The position numbers were made by a program, and so were the translations under genes. The notes under the pieces were generated by a model. That model saw only the letters and a list, made by a program, of their open reading frames with translations. It was not told the origin of the DNA and searched no databases. This document shows positions 61,961 through 64,000 of a DNA stretch of 64,000 bases, one piece after another; position 1 is the stretch's first letter, and every line of letters begins with the position of its first letter. Source of the stretch: Sinonovacula constricta (taxonomy: Eukaryota; Mollusca; Bivalvia; Cardiida; Solecurtidae); the NCBI GenBank assembly GCA_007844125.1, contig CM017564.1:18282290-18346289 (forward strand). The letters are read 5' to 3'.

Positions 61961-62045
61961 CGATGATTAGAAAAATACAAGAAAAATATAACGATGCAAC
62001 AGCTAGATTTGCATTGAACGGAAACAACTTTTGTTTCTGTGTTCC
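61961..62045. other. Short spacer
   Basis: A-rich sequence between duplication B and the hairpin; nothing recognised. Confidence 0.5.
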
Positions 62046-62047
62046 AG

Positions 62048-62133
62048 GGGAAATAACTTTTAAATATATTGGATCATTTCTGTTACTCTCGTGTGTGACA
62101 GAAATGATCCAATATATTTGAAAGTTATTTCCC
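62048..62133. repeat. Near-perfect 39-bp inverted repeat (hairpin)
   Basis: The left arm 62048-62086 begins GGGAAATAACTTTTAAATAT. The right arm is about 62095-62133. The arms pair along their whole length with two mismatches, both G:U-compatible in RNA, and a loop of about 8 bases. Terminal-inverted-repeat (MITE) relic or small-RNA hairpin; no coding content. Confidence 0.85.
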
Positions 62134-62214
62134 TTTAGATTCTCTCAATATAAATTGTTTCAAGAAATAGAAATGGTCTTATAAAAAATTCCGCAAATGA
62201 AAAATGAACTACCA

Positions 62215-62374
62215 CTAGACAAACGCAACAAAAAAGGATAAAAACCGCACAGAGACGAGACATTACAAATAAAAAGTAAAACAACAGACAAAAAACAAAT
62301 CAACAGTTACAGGCTTACAGTCAAGCGGCAAAAATACAGACTGTGGTGCTTAATCCTGGTTTGTGGAGCGCTCC
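62215..62374 (+). repeat. Dispersed repeat family R1, truncated at LINE fragment
   Basis: CAACAGTTACAGGCTTACAG, GACTGTGGTGCTTAATCCTG and TTTGTGGAGCGCTCCAG match the R1 core, which is cut at 62374 where LINE sequence starts. Confidence 0.7.
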
Positions 62375-62965
62375 AGATTTTAAATGATTAACTGTCGCTG
62401 AAGAATATTTACCGCTATTTTTTCATATGGCTGACCAAAATTGATTTTACTTTTTTTAACCCGATGTATTTGTGTTTGTTATCACTGAGTCATTAGATTT
62501 TAAATGATTCACTGTTGCTTAAGAACTTTTGCCGTTAATTTTCCTAATGATTGACCGGACATTTTAATGGATGTTGTACTAGTAATATTTGTAACAAATT
62601 TCGACCAAGATGTTCTTTTGGCTAGTTTAATGATCCGCCTGCTCTGAGCCCTTTCATTTTTGACATTATTTTTACTAGCACTAGTAGGTTGCTACACACT
62701 TTCTTTTCGTTACGCTTTGCCTTTACCGTGGTCCGTCTTAGGTACACACATTTCTGCTATGCTATGAGTAATTTTTGAGAACGAATGTATGTTATTACCA
62801 GCATTCTCATGTGATAAAGTAATTAATTTTTCAGGCAAATCATTGAGAATAATTCGCTCTGTTCATCCTCCAGTAAGTGTTATTGGCATTAAAGTCTTAA
62901 TATTCATTGTTCATATTATGGGAAAGTGACCACTTCCACATAAATCACAATGTACATCACAGCTA
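62375..62965 (-). mobile_element. I/Nimb-like LINE fragment (endonuclease-RT linker)
   Basis: Matches 40990-41530 of the minus-strand LINE, for example ACCAAGATGTTCTTTTGGCT, TTTCTGCTATGCTATGAG and GTGACCACTTCCACATAAAT. A segment of about 75 bp is tandemly duplicated (62375-62450 and 62495-62570). It is bounded on the right by a (TA)n run. Confidence 0.82.
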
Positions 62966-62977
62966 TAATCAATATAT

Positions 62978-63012
<35 letters not shown>
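62966..63012. repeat. (TA)n microsatellite
   Basis: TA repeat of about 45 bp between the LINE fragment and the CTCG array. Confidence 0.95.
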
Positions 63013-63021
63013 CTCTTTAGA

Positions 63022-63865
63022 TAGCTCGCTCGCTCGCTCTCTCGATCGCTCGCTCGCTCGCTCGCTCGCTCGATCTCGCTCGCTCGCTCGCTCGCTCGCT
63101 CGCTCGCTCTCTCGCTCGCTGCTCGCTGCTCGCTCGCTCGCTCGCTCGCTCGCTCTCTCGCTCGCTCCTCGCTCGCTGCTCGCTCGCTCGTCTCGCTCGC
63201 TCGCTCGCTCGCTCGCTCGCTCGCTCGCTCGCTCGCTCGCTCTCTCGCTCGCCGCTCGCTCGCTCGCTCCTCGCTCGCTCGCTCTCTCGCTCGTCGCTCG
63301 CTCGCTCGCTCGCTCGCTCGCTCGCTCGCTCGCTCGCTCGCTCGCTCGCTCCTCGCTCGCTCGCTCGCTCGCTCGCTCGTCGCTCTCGCTCTCGCTCGCT
63401 CGCTCGTCGCTCTCGCTCGCTCGCTCGCTCCTCGTCGCTGCTCGCTCGCTCGCTCGCCTCGCTCGCTCGCTAGCTCTCTCGCTCGCTCCGCTCCCGCTCG
63501 CTCTCGCTCGCTCGCTCGCTCGCTCGCTCGCTCGCTCGCTCGCTCTCTCGCTCTCTCGCTCGCTCGCTCGCTCGCTCGCTCGCTCGCTCGCTCGCTCGCT
63601 CGCTCGCTCGCTCGCTCGCTCGCTCGCTCGCGCGCTCGCTCGCTCGCTCGCTCGCTCGCTCGCTCGTCTCGCTCGCTCTCTCGCTCGCTCGCTCCGCTCG
63701 CTCGCTCGCTCTCGCTCGCCTCGCTCGCTCGCTCGCTCGCTCGCTCGCTCGCTCGCTCGCTCGCTCGCGCTCGTCCTCCGCTCGCTCGGCTCGCTCGCTC
63801 GCTCGCTCTCGCTGCTCGCTCGCTCGCTCTCTCGCCTCTCTCGCTCGCTCGCTCGCTCGCTCGCT
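63022..63865. repeat. (CTCG)n tetranucleotide array
   Basis: About 840 bp of CTCG units with many 1-2 base slips (CTCTCG, CTGCTCG, CTCCTCG). Very rich in GC and CpG for an AT-rich window. Some slips may be sequencing errors. Confidence 0.97.
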
Positions 63866-64000
63866 CGGTCGGTCGGTCGGTCGGTCGGTGGTGGTCGGTC
63901 GGTCGGTCGTCGGTCGGTCTCGGTCGGTCGTCGGTCGGTCGGTCGGTCGGTCGGTCGTCGTCGGTCGGTCCGTCGGTCTGTCGGTCGGTCGTCTGTCGGT
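63866..64000. repeat. (GTCG)n tetranucleotide array
   Basis: Continues from the CTCG array with a single-base change of the unit (CTCG to GTCG) at a sharp boundary, and runs off the right edge. Confidence 0.97.

Overview
The window is eukaryotic and AT-rich. It has introns with GT/AG borders, decayed non-LTR retrotransposons, tRNA-derived SINEs, many microsatellites and few genes. The style of the NHL beta-propeller genes, the I/Nimb-like LINEs and the abundant tRNA-headed SINEs suggest a bivalve mollusc. That assignment is an inference from family knowledge and has not been checked against any database.

Layout. 1-7912: a large satellite of 24-bp units that runs off the left edge of the window. 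7913-9700: its unique right flank, holding a SINE-like tRNA relic and a broken copy of an unrecognised multi-exon gene. 10190-14640: a decayed plus-strand LINE that has lost its RNase H. 14.6-25 kb: gene-poor sequence with CAT microsatellites and copies of one dispersed repeat family. 25.9-27.9 kb: a 5'-truncated minus-strand LINE between two large microsatellites. 31.6-36.9 kb: an NHL beta-propeller exon (one 2-bp frameshift) followed, across a predicted intron, by an in-frame exon encoding an endonuclease/exonuclease/phosphatase (EEP, LINE-endonuclease-like) domain. 38.24-43.73 kb: a near full-length minus-strand I/Nimb-like LINE inserted into the 3' flank of that gene. 49.3-53.9 kb: a second copy of the whole gene region with an intact NHL exon and a truncated EEP exon; it preserves the empty site of the LINE. 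54-58.8 kb: SINE, dispersed-repeat and LINE fragments. 58.85-60.15 kb: a second, shorter array of the 24-bp satellite. 60.15-61.96 kb: a second copy of the satellite's right flank with the unrecognised gene. 62.0-62.97 kb: a strong hairpin, a dispersed repeat and a LINE fragment. 63.0-64.0 kb: almost 1 kb of (CTCG)n switching to (GTCG)n.

Two separate segmental duplications organise the window. Duplication A (about 31.6-44.3 versus 49.3-53.9 kb) carries the NHL-EEP gene. Duplication B (the satellite's 3' end plus about 1.8 kb of flank, 7.8-9.7 versus 60.0-61.96 kb) carries the unrecognised gene. The most interesting candidate is the NHL-EEP architecture: a beta-propeller joined by splicing to a LINE-type endonuclease domain. 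Its two paralogues have decayed in complementary ways, one keeping an intact nuclease exon and the other an intact propeller exon. All gene models here come from reading splice sites and reading frames; there is no transcript evidence.
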